Source: Oryzobacter telluris (lineage in GTDB: Bacteria > Actinomycetota > Actinomycetes > Actinomycetales > Dermatophilaceae). From it: DNA of 64,000 nt. Of this stretch, positions 1 through 8,426 are shown in pieces; position 1 is the first letter of the stretch, and each line of letters starts with the position of its first letter. Where the stretch lies: contig NZ_CP170723.1 in the NCBI RefSeq assembly GCF_043099285.1, positions 3,348,001-3,412,000 on the forward strand. Direction: 5' to 3'. Both the position numbers and the translations under genes were made by a program. The notes under the pieces were generated by a model that saw nothing but the letters and a program-made list of their open reading frames with translations, was not told where the DNA came from and ran no database searches.

Positions 1-2348
1 GTGAAGGCGAGCTGGCTGATGGGGTTCGCCCCGGCCTCGGCGATGTGGTACCCGCTGATCGACACCGAGTAGAAGTTGCGCACGCCCTGCGCGATGAACC
101 ACTCCTGGATGTCGGCCATCATCCGCAGCGAGAACTCGGTGGAGAACAGGCAGGTGTTCTGGCCCTGGTCCTCCTTGAGGATGTCGGCCTGCACCGTGCC
201 GCGGACGACCTGCAGCGCCTTGGCGCGGACGTCGGCCGCCTCCTGGGCCGACGGCTGCCGCTCGTTCGCCTCGACCCACGCCTCGACCGCGCGGTCCATG
301 ACGGTGTTGAGGAAGAACGCGAGGATGGTCGGCGCCGGGCCGTTGATCGTCATCGAGACGCTCGTCGTGGGCGCCGTGAGGTCGAAGCCCGCGTAGAGCT
401 CCTTCATGTCGTCCAGCGTCGCGACGGACACGCCGGACGTGCCGACCTTGCCGTAGATGTCGGGGCGGCGGTCGGGGTCGCGGCCGTAGAGGGTTACCGA
501 GTCGAACGCCGTGGACAGGCGGGTGGCGGGCTGGCCCTCGGAGACGAGCTTGAAGCGCCGGTTGGTGCGGAAGGGGTCGCCCTCGCCCGCGAACATCCTG
601 GCGGGGTCCTCGTTGTCCCGCTTGAACGGGAAGACGCCGGCGGTGAACGGGAAGTAACCCGGCAGGTTCTCGCGGCGCAGGAACGACACGAGGTCGCCGT
701 CATCGCTGTAGCGGGGAAGCGAGACGCGGCGGATCCGGTTGCCGGACAGGGACTCTCGCACCAGCGAGGTGTGGATCTCCTTGTCGCGCACCGTGACCAC
801 CTGCTCGTCACCCGAGTACGCCTCGACGACCGACGACCAGCCGGCGAGCTGGCGGGCGACCGCGAGGGGCAGGTCGTCGCGTGCGGCGACGAGGAGGGCG
901 TCGACCCCGGAGCGGTCGGAGCCCGCGCGCTCGAGCGCGGACCCCACCTCGGAGAGCCGCTGGACGCGGCGGGCGGCATCGGCCCAGCGCTCGGTCTCCT
1001 CGTGGAAGGCCCGCACCGTCTCGGAGATCTCCGACAGGTACCGGACCCGCGCGGGCGGGACGACCTGGCGCAGGACCGAGGAGTGGCGGACCGTGACGCG
1101 CGGCAGGGTGCCCTCGGACACCGGGAGCCCCTGGTCCGCGAGGAGCGTGCTGAGCTCCTGGTACAGGGCGGTGACCCCGTCGTCGTTGAAGGTGGCGGCG
1201 GAGGTGCCGAACACCGGCATGTCCTCGGGCTTCTTGCCGAAGGCCTCGCGGTTGCGGACCATCTGGCGGCCGACGTCGCGCAGGGCGTCCATGGCCCCGC
1301 GGCGCTCGAACTTGTTGATGGCCACGACGTCGGCGAAGTCGAGCATGTCGATCTTCTCGAGCTGGCTGGCGGCGCCGAACTCGGGCGTCATCACGTAGAG
1401 GTTGACGTCGGCGTACGAGGTGATGGCCGCGTCGCCCTGGCCGATGCCGGGGGTCTCGACGACGACGAGGTCGTAGCCGGCCGCCTTGAGGATGGTGATG
1501 ACGTCCGGCAGCGCCTCGGGGACCTCGCGCCCGCCACGGGTGGCGAGCGAGCGGAAGTAGACGCGGTCGCCGTCGAGGCTGTTCATCCGGATGCGGTCGC
1601 CGAGCAGGGCCCCACCACCGCGGCGGCGGGTGGGGTCGATGGCGACGCAGGCGATGCGCAGCTTGTCCTGCTGGTCGACGCGCAGGCGGCGGACCAGCTC
1701 GTCGGTGAGGCTCGACTTGCCCGAGCCGCCGGTGCCGGTGATGCCGAGGACCGGCACCGTGCGACCGGCGGCCGCGCGCTCGAGCTCGGCGCGCATCTCG
1801 TCGCCGATGTGGCCGGTCTCGGCAGCGGTCAGCGCGCGGGCGACGGCCGAGCGCTCCCCTGCCAGGACGGCGGCGACCGTGGTGGGCTGCTCGTCCCAGA
1901 GGTCGCGGTCGCACGCGGCGATGACCTGGTTGACCATGCCCGGCAGGCCGAGGCGCTGGCCGTCCTCCGGGCTGAAGATCGTGACGCCGGCCTCGCGCAG
2001 CCGGGCGATCTCCTCCGGCACGATGACGCCACCGCCACCACCGACGACCGTGACGTGCCCGGCCCCGGCCTCGCGCAGGAGCTGGACGAGGTACTCGAAG
2101 TACTCGACGTGCCCGCCCTGGTACGAGGAGACCGCGACGCCCTGCGCGTCCTCCTCGACCGCCGCGTCGACGACCTCCTGCACGGAACGGTTGTGCCCGA
2201 GGTGGACGACCTCGGCCCCCTGGCTCTGCATGATCCGCCGCATGATGTTGATCGAGGCGTCGTGACCGTCGAACAGGGCCGAGGCCGAGACGATGCGGAC
2301 GGGGTGCTCGGGCACGTGGAGGTCGGGGCGGGTCGGCTGCGCGGCCAT
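1..2348 (-). CDS. icmF: Fused isobutyryl-CoA mutase IcmF, C-terminus beyond left edge
   Basis: Adenosylcobalamin-dependent acyl-CoA mutase that interconverts isobutyryl-CoA and n-butyryl-CoA (some relatives act on pivalyl-CoA), in a single chain with its own G-protein chaperone. The 782 visible residues run in the family order. A B12-binding domain comes first, with the FDGHDASIN motif (about residues 27-35) and GGGGGVI. A MeaB-like GTPase follows with Walker A GTGGSGKSS and the VVETPGIGQGD segment. The start of the mutase barrel comes last (NLPGYFPFTAGVFP, then GRDPDRRPDIYGKVGTSGVS). Full-length IcmF is about 1080-1100 residues, so roughly 300 are missing off the edge, not deleted. ATG at 2348 is preceded by AAGGGA. 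The fused GTPase argues against methylmalonyl-CoA mutase MutB. Confidence 0.95.
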   Translation of the reverse strand, partial: MAAQPTRPDLHVPEHPVRIVSASALFDGHDASINIMRRIMQSQGAEVVHLGHNRSVQEVVDAAVEEDAQGVAVSSYQGGHVEYFEYLVQLLREAGAGHVTVVGGGGGVIVPEEIARLREAGVTIFSPEDGQRLGLPGMVNQVIAACDRDLWDEQPTTVAAVLAGERSAVARALTAAETGHIGDEMRAELERAAAGRTVPVLGITGTGGSGKSSLTDELVRRLRVDQQDKLRIACVAIDPTRRRGGGALLGDRIRMNSLDGDRVYFRSLATRGGREVPEALPDVITILKAAGYDLVVVETPGIGQGDAAITSYADVNLYVMTPEFGAASQLEKIDMLDFADVVAINKFERRGAMDALRDVGRQMVRNREAFGKKPEDMPVFGTSAATFNDDGVTALYQELSTLLADQGLPVSEGTLPRVTVRHSSVLRQVVPPARVRYLSEISETVRAFHEETERWADAARRVQRLSEVGSALERAGSDRSGVDALLVAARDDLPLAVARQLAGWSSVVEAYSGDEQVVTVRDKEIHTSLVRESLSGNRIRRVSLPRYSDDGDLVSFLRRENLPGYFPFTAGVFPFKRDNEDPARMFAGEGDPFRTNRRFKLVSEGQPATRLSTAFDSVTLYGRDPDRRPDIYGKVGTSGVSVATLDDMKELYAGFDLTAPTTSVSMTINGPAPTILAFFLNTVMDRAVEAWVEANERQPSAQEAADVRAKALQVVRGTVQADILKEDQGQNTCLFSTEFSLRMMADIQEWFIAQGVRNFYSVSISGYHIAEAGANPISQLAF

Positions 2349-2380
2349 GGGTGGGGTCCCTTCGGGTGGCGTTCCTCGAA

Positions 2381-2399
2381 ATACTAGGACGTCCTAGTA
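2381..2399 (-). promoter_or_regulatory. icmF promoter -10 and 18-bp palindromic operator
   Basis: Positions 2382-2399 are a perfect palindrome, TACTAGGACGTCCTAGTA. On the minus strand its downstream arm overlaps TAGTAT (2381-2386), a good -10 hexamer about 33 bp before the icmF start. A dimeric regulator bound here would block the promoter. The bound protein is not identified; a TetR-type acyl-CoA or fatty-acid regulator is an inference from the pathway. Confidence 0.6.
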
Positions 2400-2441
2400 G
2401 TTACTCGGAAGTTCGTGACGGGGCACCTGCGTCACACCCGG

Positions 2442-3461
2442 TCAGCGGGCGACGGCGGAGGCGTACGGGTCGACGGCCGCGGCATCGAGGAGCCACTCGG
2501 CCACCGTGCGCAGGAACGGGCCCTCCACGCACGACACCGGCACGTCGGCCTGGAGGCGGCGCCAGGACTCGGCACGGTGCAGGCAGGACAGGCGGTCGGC
2601 TGCGGGGAGGAGCGCCACGAGCTCGTCGCGCTCGGCCAGGTCGGTCCACGGGTCGAGGAACGCGTCCACGGTGCGGGCGACGTCGGGGTGCTCCTGGTCG
2701 AGGTCGAAGCGGGTCCGCATGATCCACAGCGGGATGCGCGCGGTGGTCAGCGGATGGGTCCACAGCGCGTCGCCGAGGTCGATGAAGGCCGCGCCGCCGT
2801 TGTTCCGGAAGGCGTTGCCGAGGTGGAGGTCGTTGTGCTGGAGCGCGTCGGGCAGCGCGCTCGCCGCGAGCTCGCCGGCGGCGTCGTGGATCCGGCCGAG
2901 GCCGTCGCGCACCGCGGCGGCCTCGTCGCCGGAGAGGCGGCGCTCGTCGTCCTCGGGGAGTGCCCGCAGCTCGGCGAGCAGCCCCTCGACCCAGGCGACG
3001 ACGCCATCCGGCTCGCGGGGGAACCGGGGCAGCCCGGTGGTGAGCAGCTCGTCCTCGTGGCCGGCGAGGGCCCGCTGGGTGCGCGCGTAGTCGGCGACGA
3101 CGGCCACCCAGTCCTCGACGGGCGGGGGCGTCTCGTCGTGCCACATGGGCAGGCCGAGGTCGGCGGTCGCGAGCCAGCCGCGCTCCTCCTCCACGGCGAC
3201 GACCGGAGCCACGGCGCCCGGTGCCAGCCGGTCGACCACCGCCACGAGCCGCGCCTCGAAGCCCTGCGAGGGCGCGTTCTCCTTGACCCACACCCGTCCG
3301 GCGTCGGTCTCGACGTGGAGCACGGTGGACCAGAACCGGACCCGCTCCTGGACGAGTGGCCCGGTCACCCGGCGGCCGGCGTCCTCCAGCGCGGGGAGCA
3401 GCCAGGCCTCGAGCCCGGCCCGCCACTCCTCGCTGCGCCAGAGCGCCGGCAGGTCACGCAC
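2442..3461 (-). CDS. Aminoglycoside phosphotransferase (APH)-fold kinase-like protein
   Basis: 339-residue protein with the APH/choline-kinase fold signature. The catalytic loop reads QHNDLHLGNAF, a variant of the usual HGDLHPGN, and is followed by the metal-binding FIDLGDA in place of the DFG/DWD-like motif. The substrate cannot be told from sequence; most chromosomal actinobacterial members are not resistance enzymes. GTG at 3461 was chosen because it overlaps the aroQ stop codon (GTGCGTGA), giving translational coupling. Longer in-frame starts would run back into aroQ. The gene is therefore the second cistron after aroQ and ends 93 bp before the start of icmF. Confidence 0.85.
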   Translation of the reverse strand: MRDLPALWRSEEWRAGLEAWLLPALEDAGRRVTGPLVQERVRFWSTVLHVETDAGRVWVKENAPSQGFEARLVAVVDRLAPGAVAPVVAVEEERGWLATADLGLPMWHDETPPPVEDWVAVVADYARTQRALAGHEDELLTTGLPRFPREPDGVVAWVEGLLAELRALPEDDERRLSGDEAAAVRDGLGRIHDAAGELAASALPDALQHNDLHLGNAFRNNGGAAFIDLGDALWTHPLTTARIPLWIMRTRFDLDQEHPDVARTVDAFLDPWTDLAERDELVALLPAADRLSCLHRAESWRRLQADVPVSCVEGPFLRTVAEWLLDAAAVDPYASAVAR

Positions 3462-3900
3462 CGGAGCGCTGACCGGCGACCCACTCCACGGCCTCCGCGT
3501 ACCCCTGCACGCCGTGGCCGATGACGTGGTGGTCGCAGACGTCGGTGAGATAGCTGTGGTGGCGGAACTCCTCGCGCGCGTGGATGTCGCTGATGTGCAC
3601 CTCGACCCGCGGGACGCGGCAGGCCGAGAGGGCGTCACGCAGGGCGACCGAGGTGTGGGTGTAGCCGGCCGCGTTGATGATGATGCCCGCCGCCACGGCG
3701 CGCCCCTCCTGCACCCAGTCGACGAGGGTTCCCTCGTGGTTGCTCTGCCGGAAGTCGACGGTGAGGCCGTGCCGACCCGCGGCCTCGACGCACAGGGCCT
3801 CGACGTCGGCGAGGGTCGCGTGGCCGTAGACCTCGGGCTCGCGCTCGCCGAGCAGGTTGAGGTTGGGCCCGTTGAGCACGAGCACCGTGCGGTCGTCCAT
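3454..3900 (-). CDS. aroQ: Type II 3-dehydroquinate dehydratase
   Basis: Third step of the shikimate pathway: dehydration of 3-dehydroquinate to 3-dehydroshikimate in the cytoplasm by the type II mechanism. The 148-residue length is typical of the dodecameric enzyme. Diagnostic motifs are NGPNLNLLGEREPEVYG (catalytic Tyr loop), RQSNHEGTLVDW, INAAGYTHTSVAL and VEVHISDIHAREEFRHHS. ATG at 3900 has no Shine-Dalgarno, but CATACT lies 7 nt before it, so the transcript may be leaderless. It overlaps the downstream phosphotransferase gene by 8 bp. No other shikimate gene is nearby. Confidence 0.96.
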   Translation of the reverse strand: MDDRTVLVLNGPNLNLLGEREPEVYGHATLADVEALCVEAAGRHGLTVDFRQSNHEGTLVDWVQEGRAVAAGIIINAAGYTHTSVALRDALSACRVPRVEVHISDIHAREEFRHHSYLTDVCDHHVIGHGVQGYAEAVEWVAGQRSGA

Positions 3901-3907
3901 GTCCGGG

Positions 3908-3913
3908 AGTATG
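3908..3913 (-). promoter_or_regulatory. Putative leaderless -10 for aroQ
   Basis: CATACT on the minus strand ends 7 nt before the aroQ ATG and there is no ribosome binding site between them. This is the actinobacterial leaderless layout. I see no convincing -35. Confidence 0.45.
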
Positions 3914-3959
3914 CCGTGGCGCGGCGTCAGCGGGCCTCGGGATTTCGGGTGGCGACGAT

Positions 3960-3999
3960 CTGCGGGGATGGCGGTGCGTTCGCACCGCCATCCCCGCAG
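3960..3999 (-). terminator. Perfect 19-bp stem-loop terminator
   Basis: Arms 3960-3978 and 3981-3999 are exactly complementary around a 2-nt centre (about a TTCG-type tetraloop when folded). It lies about 40 nt after the stop of the kinase/DUF4153 fusion gene and about 60 bp before aroQ, on the same strand. There is no U-tract, as is usual for terminators in high-GC actinobacteria. It insulates aroQ from the upstream two-component operon. Confidence 0.7.
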
Positions 4000-4040
4000 G
4001 TGGACCCGAGTCGACCGGGTGGACCAGAGCCCGGAGGGAC

Positions 4041-5633
4041 TCAGCGGGGGCGGTACTCCTCGACGACGACGGACGAGCACCCGGTCGAGGCGACCGGAAG
4101 GCCCTTCACGGCGGCGACGGCGCGGGAGCGGCCGAGGTTCCACCCGAGGAGGTCGTCGTCCTTGCCGGTGCCCTCGAACCCGCGTCCCGGGTCGGCGACG
4201 CAGCGCGCGATGTCGCGGGGCAGCCGCTCCGCGAGCACCGGCGTGGCGTCGGCGCTGAGCGTCGACAGGTAGAGGGTGTCGAGCGGCTTGCCCGCCTCGA
4301 AGCGGTCGATGTTGCGGTCGGCCACCCAGCCGTCGGGGTTCATCGCGGCGAACCCGAGGGCGAAGACCGCCGCCGAGACGAGGACGGCCCGCGGGATCCA
4401 CGACCCGCGCAGCCGCACGACTCCGGCGAGGAGGAAGGCCACGACGAGCCCCAGCCACAGCTCGAAGCCGTCGACGAAGACGCGCAGCACGGTGTACCCG
4501 TACGCCTCCTGGTACAGCGACATCCGGTACAGGGCGCTCGCCACGACGGCGAGGGTGAGGACGCACAGGACCCCGAGGAGCAGCCGCAGCAGCAGCCCGT
4601 CGCGCGCCGACTCGCGCCGCGCGACCCGCATCGTCAGGGCGACGACGACCACCGTGAGGAAGGTGGCGGCGGTGAGCTGGCCGAAGCCCTGGTGGACGTA
4701 CTCGGCGTAGGTGAGCCCGGTGGTCTCGCGCAGGTACGTGTGACCACCCCACATCGCCGCGGCCTGGGCGACGAGGAAGCCGGCGAACAGGGCGACGACG
4801 ATCCCGACCGGCACCGCCCACTCCCACGGACGGCTCGCCCGGCGCGACGCCGGGAGCGCGGCGTCGGCGGTGGCCGGCGGGTTGAGCGCGAGGTAGGCGC
4901 CGGTGAGCACAACCCCGGCGACGAGGACCAGCACGAAGGTGCGCATGACGATGGTGTCCCAGCCCAGGTCGGGGACCACCGCCTCCGCCCAGGTGCCGAA
5001 CACGGCGTCGCCGGAGGCGAACAGGCCACCGAACACCGCGAGGACGACGAGCGAGAAGCCGACCGTGCGCAGCACCGGCCACAGCACGCGCATCCGGCTC
5101 GTGGTCGTGATGGTGCGGCCGAGGAGCGGGAGCCCGCGCAGCGCGGACAGGGGCCACGCCATCACGGCCAGCGGGACGGCGAGCACGGTGCGGGCGCGGG
5201 TGAGCCCGGCGGCCGCGACGACGACGGCGACGAGCACCGCGAGGACGACGACCCCGCCGGCGTCGCGCAGGGCGGTCACCGACACGAGCAGCGCGGCGGC
5301 CACCGCGCAGGCGATGGTGAAGGTGGTGCGGCGGAAGCGGGCGACGCTCCACATGAGGTAGCCGGCCCCGAGCATCGTCGCGGTCACGGCGATCCCGACG
5401 TTGCGCTCGGGCCAGGTGACCGACGCCCAGGCGCCGATCCCGAGGGCGGCCAGGACGACGCCGGGGCGCGGGCGACCGTCGGCCTCGGGCCACGGGCTCC
5501 CCGCGCCGAGGAAGCCGCCGCCGTCGCCGCGGGCGTAGGGGTTCTGCGGGCCGGGCGCGTCGGGGGCCAGCGGGGCGGGAGCAGCCGGGGCGGGTGGCGG
5601 CGCGGGCGCGGGGTCCGGGGTCAGGGTGGTCAT
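4041..5633 (-). CDS. Possible separately translated DUF4153/DUF4173-type membrane protein (internal start of the fusion)
   Basis: Within the kinase fusion frame, ATG at 5633 is preceded by GGAGGA (5641-5646 in plus coordinates), a near-perfect Shine-Dalgarno at ideal spacing. Initiation here gives 530 residues: a Pro/Ala-rich cytoplasmic head, then about ten hydrophobic segments ending in a soluble tail with NIDRFEAGKPLDTLYLSTLS. The family has no firmly assigned biochemical role. This entry records the alternative product, not a second gene. If the stop codon of the kinase was lost recently, this is the original second cistron. Confidence 0.5.
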   Translation of the reverse strand: MTTLTPDPAPAPPPAPAAPAPLAPDAPGPQNPYARGDGGGFLGAGSPWPEADGRPRPGVVLAALGIGAWASVTWPERNVGIAVTATMLGAGYLMWSVARFRRTTFTIACAVAAALLVSVTALRDAGGVVVLAVLVAVVVAAAGLTRARTVLAVPLAVMAWPLSALRGLPLLGRTITTTSRMRVLWPVLRTVGFSLVVLAVFGGLFASGDAVFGTWAEAVVPDLGWDTIVMRTFVLVLVAGVVLTGAYLALNPPATADAALPASRRASRPWEWAVPVGIVVALFAGFLVAQAAAMWGGHTYLRETTGLTYAEYVHQGFGQLTAATFLTVVVVALTMRVARRESARDGLLLRLLLGVLCVLTLAVVASALYRMSLYQEAYGYTVLRVFVDGFELWLGLVVAFLLAGVVRLRGSWIPRAVLVSAAVFALGFAAMNPDGWVADRNIDRFEAGKPLDTLYLSTLSADATPVLAERLPRDIARCVADPGRGFEGTGKDDDLLGWNLGRSRAVAAVKGLPVASTGCSSVVVEEYRPR

Positions 5634-6674
5634 GGCGCGCTCCTCCTGGAGGTGGGTGGGCCGCGTGGCACGGGCCCGTCGGGGCAGGACGGCGCGCAGC
5701 AGGGCGCCGGTGGTGTCGGGGGGCGTGGGGACGGCGGAGACCTCACCGCCGTGGAGCTCGGCGACCCAGCGGGCGATGGCCAGGCCCAGGCCCGTGCCAC
5801 CCGAGGCGTCGTCACCCGAGCCGAAGCGCTCGAAGACCCGTTCGGCCCGGTCGGCCGGGATGCCGGGTCCCTCGTCGCGGACCTCGAGGACCCAGCGGGT
5901 GTCGTCGAGGCCGCGGGCGGTGAGCAGCACCTCTCCCCCGGCGGGGCTGTGCCGCACCGCGTTGTCGACGAGGTTCGCGACGAGCTGGGCCAGGCGTCCG
6001 GGGTCGGCCTGCACCACGAGGTCGGCGGGCTCGACGACGTCGCGCACGCGCACCGGCCGCCCGTCGACGGACGCCTCGGCCACGGCGGCGCGCAGCAGGC
6101 CCGCGACCTTCACCTCGGCGAGGCGCAGCGGTGCGGCACCCGCGTCGATCCGGGAGAGGTCGAGCAGGTCGGTGACGAGGGCGCTGAGCCGCTCGGACTG
6201 GGCGAGCGCACCGCGCAGGGCAGCGTCGTCGGGACGGACCACGCCGTCGACGAGGTTCTCCAGCAGGGCCCGCTGGGCGGTGAGCGGCGTCCTCAGCTCG
6301 TGCGAGACGGTGGCGACGAGCTGGCGGCGCTGCTGGTCGGCGGAGGCGAGGTCGGCGGCCATCGCGTTGAAGGTGCGGCCCAGCTCGCCGACCTCGTCGG
6401 TGGAGGACGCCCGCACCCGCTGGCCGTAGTCGCCGGCCGCCATGGCCTGCGCGGCCGCGGTCATCTCGCGCAGCGGGGACGTCATCCCGCGGGCCAGCCA
6501 CTGGGTCACGGCCAGGGCCCCGACCACCGTCACGGGCACGCTGAGCCACAGCGGGACCCGGCCGCCGTCGGCGACCTCCGCGATGGTGACGGCGACGAGC
6601 ACGCTGATCCCCACGAGCAGGCCGAGCTTGACCTTGATCGAGCCGACCCCGTCGAGCGGGCGGTCGGTGTTCAC
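4041..6674 (-). CDS. Sensor histidine kinase fused in frame to a DUF4153/DUF4173-type membrane protein
   Basis: One uninterrupted 877-codon frame. Residues 1-347 form a complete HisKA kinase: TM segments near 17-34 and 42-60, a HAMP linker, phospho-acceptor His125 in VATVSHELRTPL, N box LVANLVDNAVRHS, G1 DEGPGIP and G2 GGTGLGLAI. The rest is a polytopic protein resembling the DUF4153/DUF4173 family, after a Pro/Ala-rich linker. In related genomes these are, as I recall, two adjacent genes; here the kinase has no stop codon of its own. GTG at 6674 overlaps the response-regulator stop (GTGA). An internal Shine-Dalgarno and ATG at 5633 suggest the second half may also be made separately. The signal sensed is unknown. 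Confidence 0.8.
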   Translation of the reverse strand: MNTDRPLDGVGSIKVKLGLLVGISVLVAVTIAEVADGGRVPLWLSVPVTVVGALAVTQWLARGMTSPLREMTAAAQAMAAGDYGQRVRASSTDEVGELGRTFNAMAADLASADQQRRQLVATVSHELRTPLTAQRALLENLVDGVVRPDDAALRGALAQSERLSALVTDLLDLSRIDAGAAPLRLAEVKVAGLLRAAVAEASVDGRPVRVRDVVEPADLVVQADPGRLAQLVANLVDNAVRHSPAGGEVLLTARGLDDTRWVLEVRDEGPGIPADRAERVFERFGSGDDASGGTGLGLAIARWVAELHGGEVSAVPTPPDTTGALLRAVLPRRARATRPTHLQEERAMTTLTPDPAPAPPPAPAAPAPLAPDAPGPQNPYARGDGGGFLGAGSPWPEADGRPRPGVVLAALGIGAWASVTWPERNVGIAVTATMLGAGYLMWSVARFRRTTFTIACAVAAALLVSVTALRDAGGVVVLAVLVAVVVAAAGLTRARTVLAVPLAVMAWPLSALRGLPLLGRTITTTSRMRVLWPVLRTVGFSLVVLAVFGGLFASGDAVFGTWAEAVVPDLGWDTIVMRTFVLVLVAGVVLTGAYLALNPPATADAALPASRRASRPWEWAVPVGIVVALFAGFLVAQAAAMWGGHTYLRETTGLTYAEYVHQGFGQLTAATFLTVVVVALTMRVARRESARDGLLLRLLLGVLCVLTLAVVASALYRMSLYQEAYGYTVLRVFVDGFELWLGLVVAFLLAGVVRLRGSWIPRAVLVSAAVFALGFAAMNPDGWVADRNIDRFEAGKPLDTLYLSTLSADATPVLAERLPRDIARCVADPGRGFEGTGKDDDLLGWNLGRSRAVAAVKGLPVASTGCSSVVVEEYRPR

Positions 6675-7378
6675 GCGCCGACCTCCAGCGCGTAGCCGAC
6701 CCCGTGCACGGTGCGAACCCGGTCGGCGCCGATCTTCGCGCGCAGCGCCTTGACGTGGCTGTCGAGGGTGCGGGTGCCCGAGGCGTCACCCCAGCCCCAC
6801 ACCTCGCGCATCAGCACCTCGCGGGTGCGCACCGTGCCGGGCTCGGTCGCCAGCGCGCAGAGGAGGTCGAACTCCAGCGGCGTGAGGTGCACGACCTCAC
6901 CCCCGACGGCGACCCGTCGGGTGCGGACGTCGATGACGAGGCCGGCGGCGTCGAGGTGGGCCGGGACGTCGGAGGCCGCGAGCGCCTCGGCCCGCTCGAC
7001 CCGCCGCAGCAGGGCGCGCACCCGCGCCACGACCTCCCGCATCGAGAACGGCTTGGTGACGTAGTCGTCGGCGCCGACCCCGAGGCCGACGAGCAGGTCC
7101 GTCTCGTCGTCGCGGGCCGTGAGCATGAGGACGGGGACGGGCCGCAGCGCCTGGATGCGACGGCACACCTCGAGCCCGTCGAAGCCGGGGAGCATGACGT
7201 CGAGGACGACGAGGTCCGGGGCGTGCGCCTCGAAGGCCGCCACGGCGGCCGGCCCGTCGTGCGCCTGCACCGTGCGGAGGCCCTCGGCGCGCAGCCGGTC
7301 GGTGACGGCCTGGTTGATCGTCGGCTCGTCCTCGACCACCAGCACGGTGCGGGCGTCGTCGCTCGTCCCCTCGGTCAT
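6671..7378 (-). CDS. OmpR/PhoB-family response regulator
   Basis: 235-residue DNA-binding response regulator and partner of the downstream histidine kinase. The receiver domain has the acidic pair EDE near residues 16-18, phospho-acceptor Asp60 in VVLDVMLPGFDG, a conserved Thr in MLTARDD and Lys in YVTKPF. The C-terminal winged helix has LTPLEFDLLCALATEPGTVRTREVL and ends in RTVHGVGYALE. ATG at 7378 lies 6 nt after a TACGCT -10, consistent with leaderless translation. Its TGA overlaps the GTG of the kinase, so the pair is coupled. Targets are not visible in the window. Confidence 0.95.
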   Translation of the reverse strand: MTEGTSDDARTVLVVEDEPTINQAVTDRLRAEGLRTVQAHDGPAAVAAFEAHAPDLVVLDVMLPGFDGLEVCRRIQALRPVPVLMLTARDDETDLLVGLGVGADDYVTKPFSMREVVARVRALLRRVERAEALAASDVPAHLDAAGLVIDVRTRRVAVGGEVVHLTPLEFDLLCALATEPGTVRTREVLMREVWGWGDASGTRTLDSHVKALRAKIGADRVRTVHGVGYALEVGA

Positions 7379-7384
7379 GCTGCT

Positions 7385-7390
7385 AGCGTA
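7385..7390 (-). promoter_or_regulatory. Putative leaderless -10 for the response regulator
   Basis: TACGCT on the minus strand ends 6 nt before the ATG at 7378, with no Shine-Dalgarno in between. Confidence 0.45.
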
Positions 7391-7466
7391 GGACGGGCGG
7401 GCTGGAGCCCGTGGGGCCTCCGTGTGGAGATCGTGTGAAGGTCGGCGCCGGGCGCGTCCGGGCTGG

Positions 7467-8420
7467 TCAGGCCGAGACGCGGTGCTGCGCGCGGAACGCC
7501 GACGGGCTGATGCCGGTGCACTTGGCGAAGTGGTGGCGCAGCAGGGCCGCCGAGCCGAAGCCGGCGTCGCGCGCGACCTCCTCCATCGACAGGTCCGAGG
7601 ACTCGAGCAGCTGGCGGGCCCGCAGCACGCGCTGGTCGGTGAGCCACTGGTGCGGCGTCGTGCCCGTCTCGGCGACGAAGCGGCGCGCGAAGGTCCGCGA
7701 CGACATCGTGGCGCGGGCGGCGAGGTCGTCGACGGTGAAGGCCCGGTCGAGGTGCTCGAGCATCCACTGGAGCACCGGGCCCAGGCTCTCGGCGTCGCAG
7801 GTGGGGACCGGTCGCTCGACGTACTGGCGCTGGCCGCCGTCGCGGTGGGGCGGCACGACCATCCGGCGCGAGATCGTCGCGGCCACCGACGCCCCGAGCT
7901 CGGTGCGGACCAGGTGCAGGGCGGCATCGATGCCGGCCGCGGTGCCGGCGCTGGTGATGATGTTGCCGTCGCGGACGTAGAGGACGTCGGGGTCGACCCT
8001 GGCCGCGGGGTGGAGCTCGGCCAGCTCGGCCGCGTGCCGCCAGTGCGTGGTGCAGGAACGGCCGTCGAGGATGCCGGCGGCACCCAGGCTGAACGCGCCC
8101 GAGCACACCGACATGATCCAGGCGCCGCGCTCGTGGGCCGCACGCAGGGCCTCGACGACCGCGGGAGTGGGGGTCCAGGCCGACGGCGAGGCGGGGACGG
8201 CGACGAGGTCGGCGTCGAGGGTGGCGTCGAGGCGGTGGGCGGCGCTCACCGTGGTGCCGTTGCGGGCGTCGAGGGGGCGGGCCTCCTCCGAGCAGACGCG
8301 GTAGTCGAACGCCGGGACGCCCTCGTCGGTGCGGTCGATGCCGAAGACCTCGGCGAGGACCCCGTACTCGAAGAGCGCGACGGGCTCCTGGAGCAGGACG
8401 GCGACGGAGCGGAGGGCCAT
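7467..8420 (-). CDS. GlxA-type transcriptional regulator (DJ-1/PfpI domain plus AraC HTH)
   Basis: 317 residues. The N-terminal half is a DJ-1/PfpI-like domain with the nucleophile-elbow sequence SVCSGAFSLG (Cys near residue 105). The C-terminal half is an AraC-type double helix-turn-helix (DDLAARATMSSRTFARRF and MEEVARDAGFGSAALLRHHF). Such proteins usually act as activators sensing small metabolites; the effector is unknown. It is divergent from a small open frame at 8503 and shares a promoter region containing repeated TGGCAGTT boxes. ATG at 8420 lies 6 nt after CATACT, suggesting a leaderless mRNA. Confidence 0.92.
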   Translation of the reverse strand: MALRSVAVLLQEPVALFEYGVLAEVFGIDRTDEGVPAFDYRVCSEEARPLDARNGTTVSAAHRLDATLDADLVAVPASPSAWTPTPAVVEALRAAHERGAWIMSVCSGAFSLGAAGILDGRSCTTHWRHAAELAELHPAARVDPDVLYVRDGNIITSAGTAAGIDAALHLVRTELGASVAATISRRMVVPPHRDGGQRQYVERPVPTCDAESLGPVLQWMLEHLDRAFTVDDLAARATMSSRTFARRFVAETGTTPHQWLTDQRVLRARQLLESSDLSMEEVARDAGFGSAALLRHHFAKCTGISPSAFRAQHRVSA

Positions 8421-8426
8421 GCCGCC

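Noticed and set aside
45..2387. A 780-codon open frame on the plus strand opposite icmF
   Set aside because: The minus strand encodes an unmistakable IcmF; the plus frame is compositional.
2442..3461. Phosphotransferase as an antibiotic-resistance gene
   Set aside because: Only the general APH fold is visible; position beside aroQ and lack of any mobile element suggest a housekeeping or unknown kinase.
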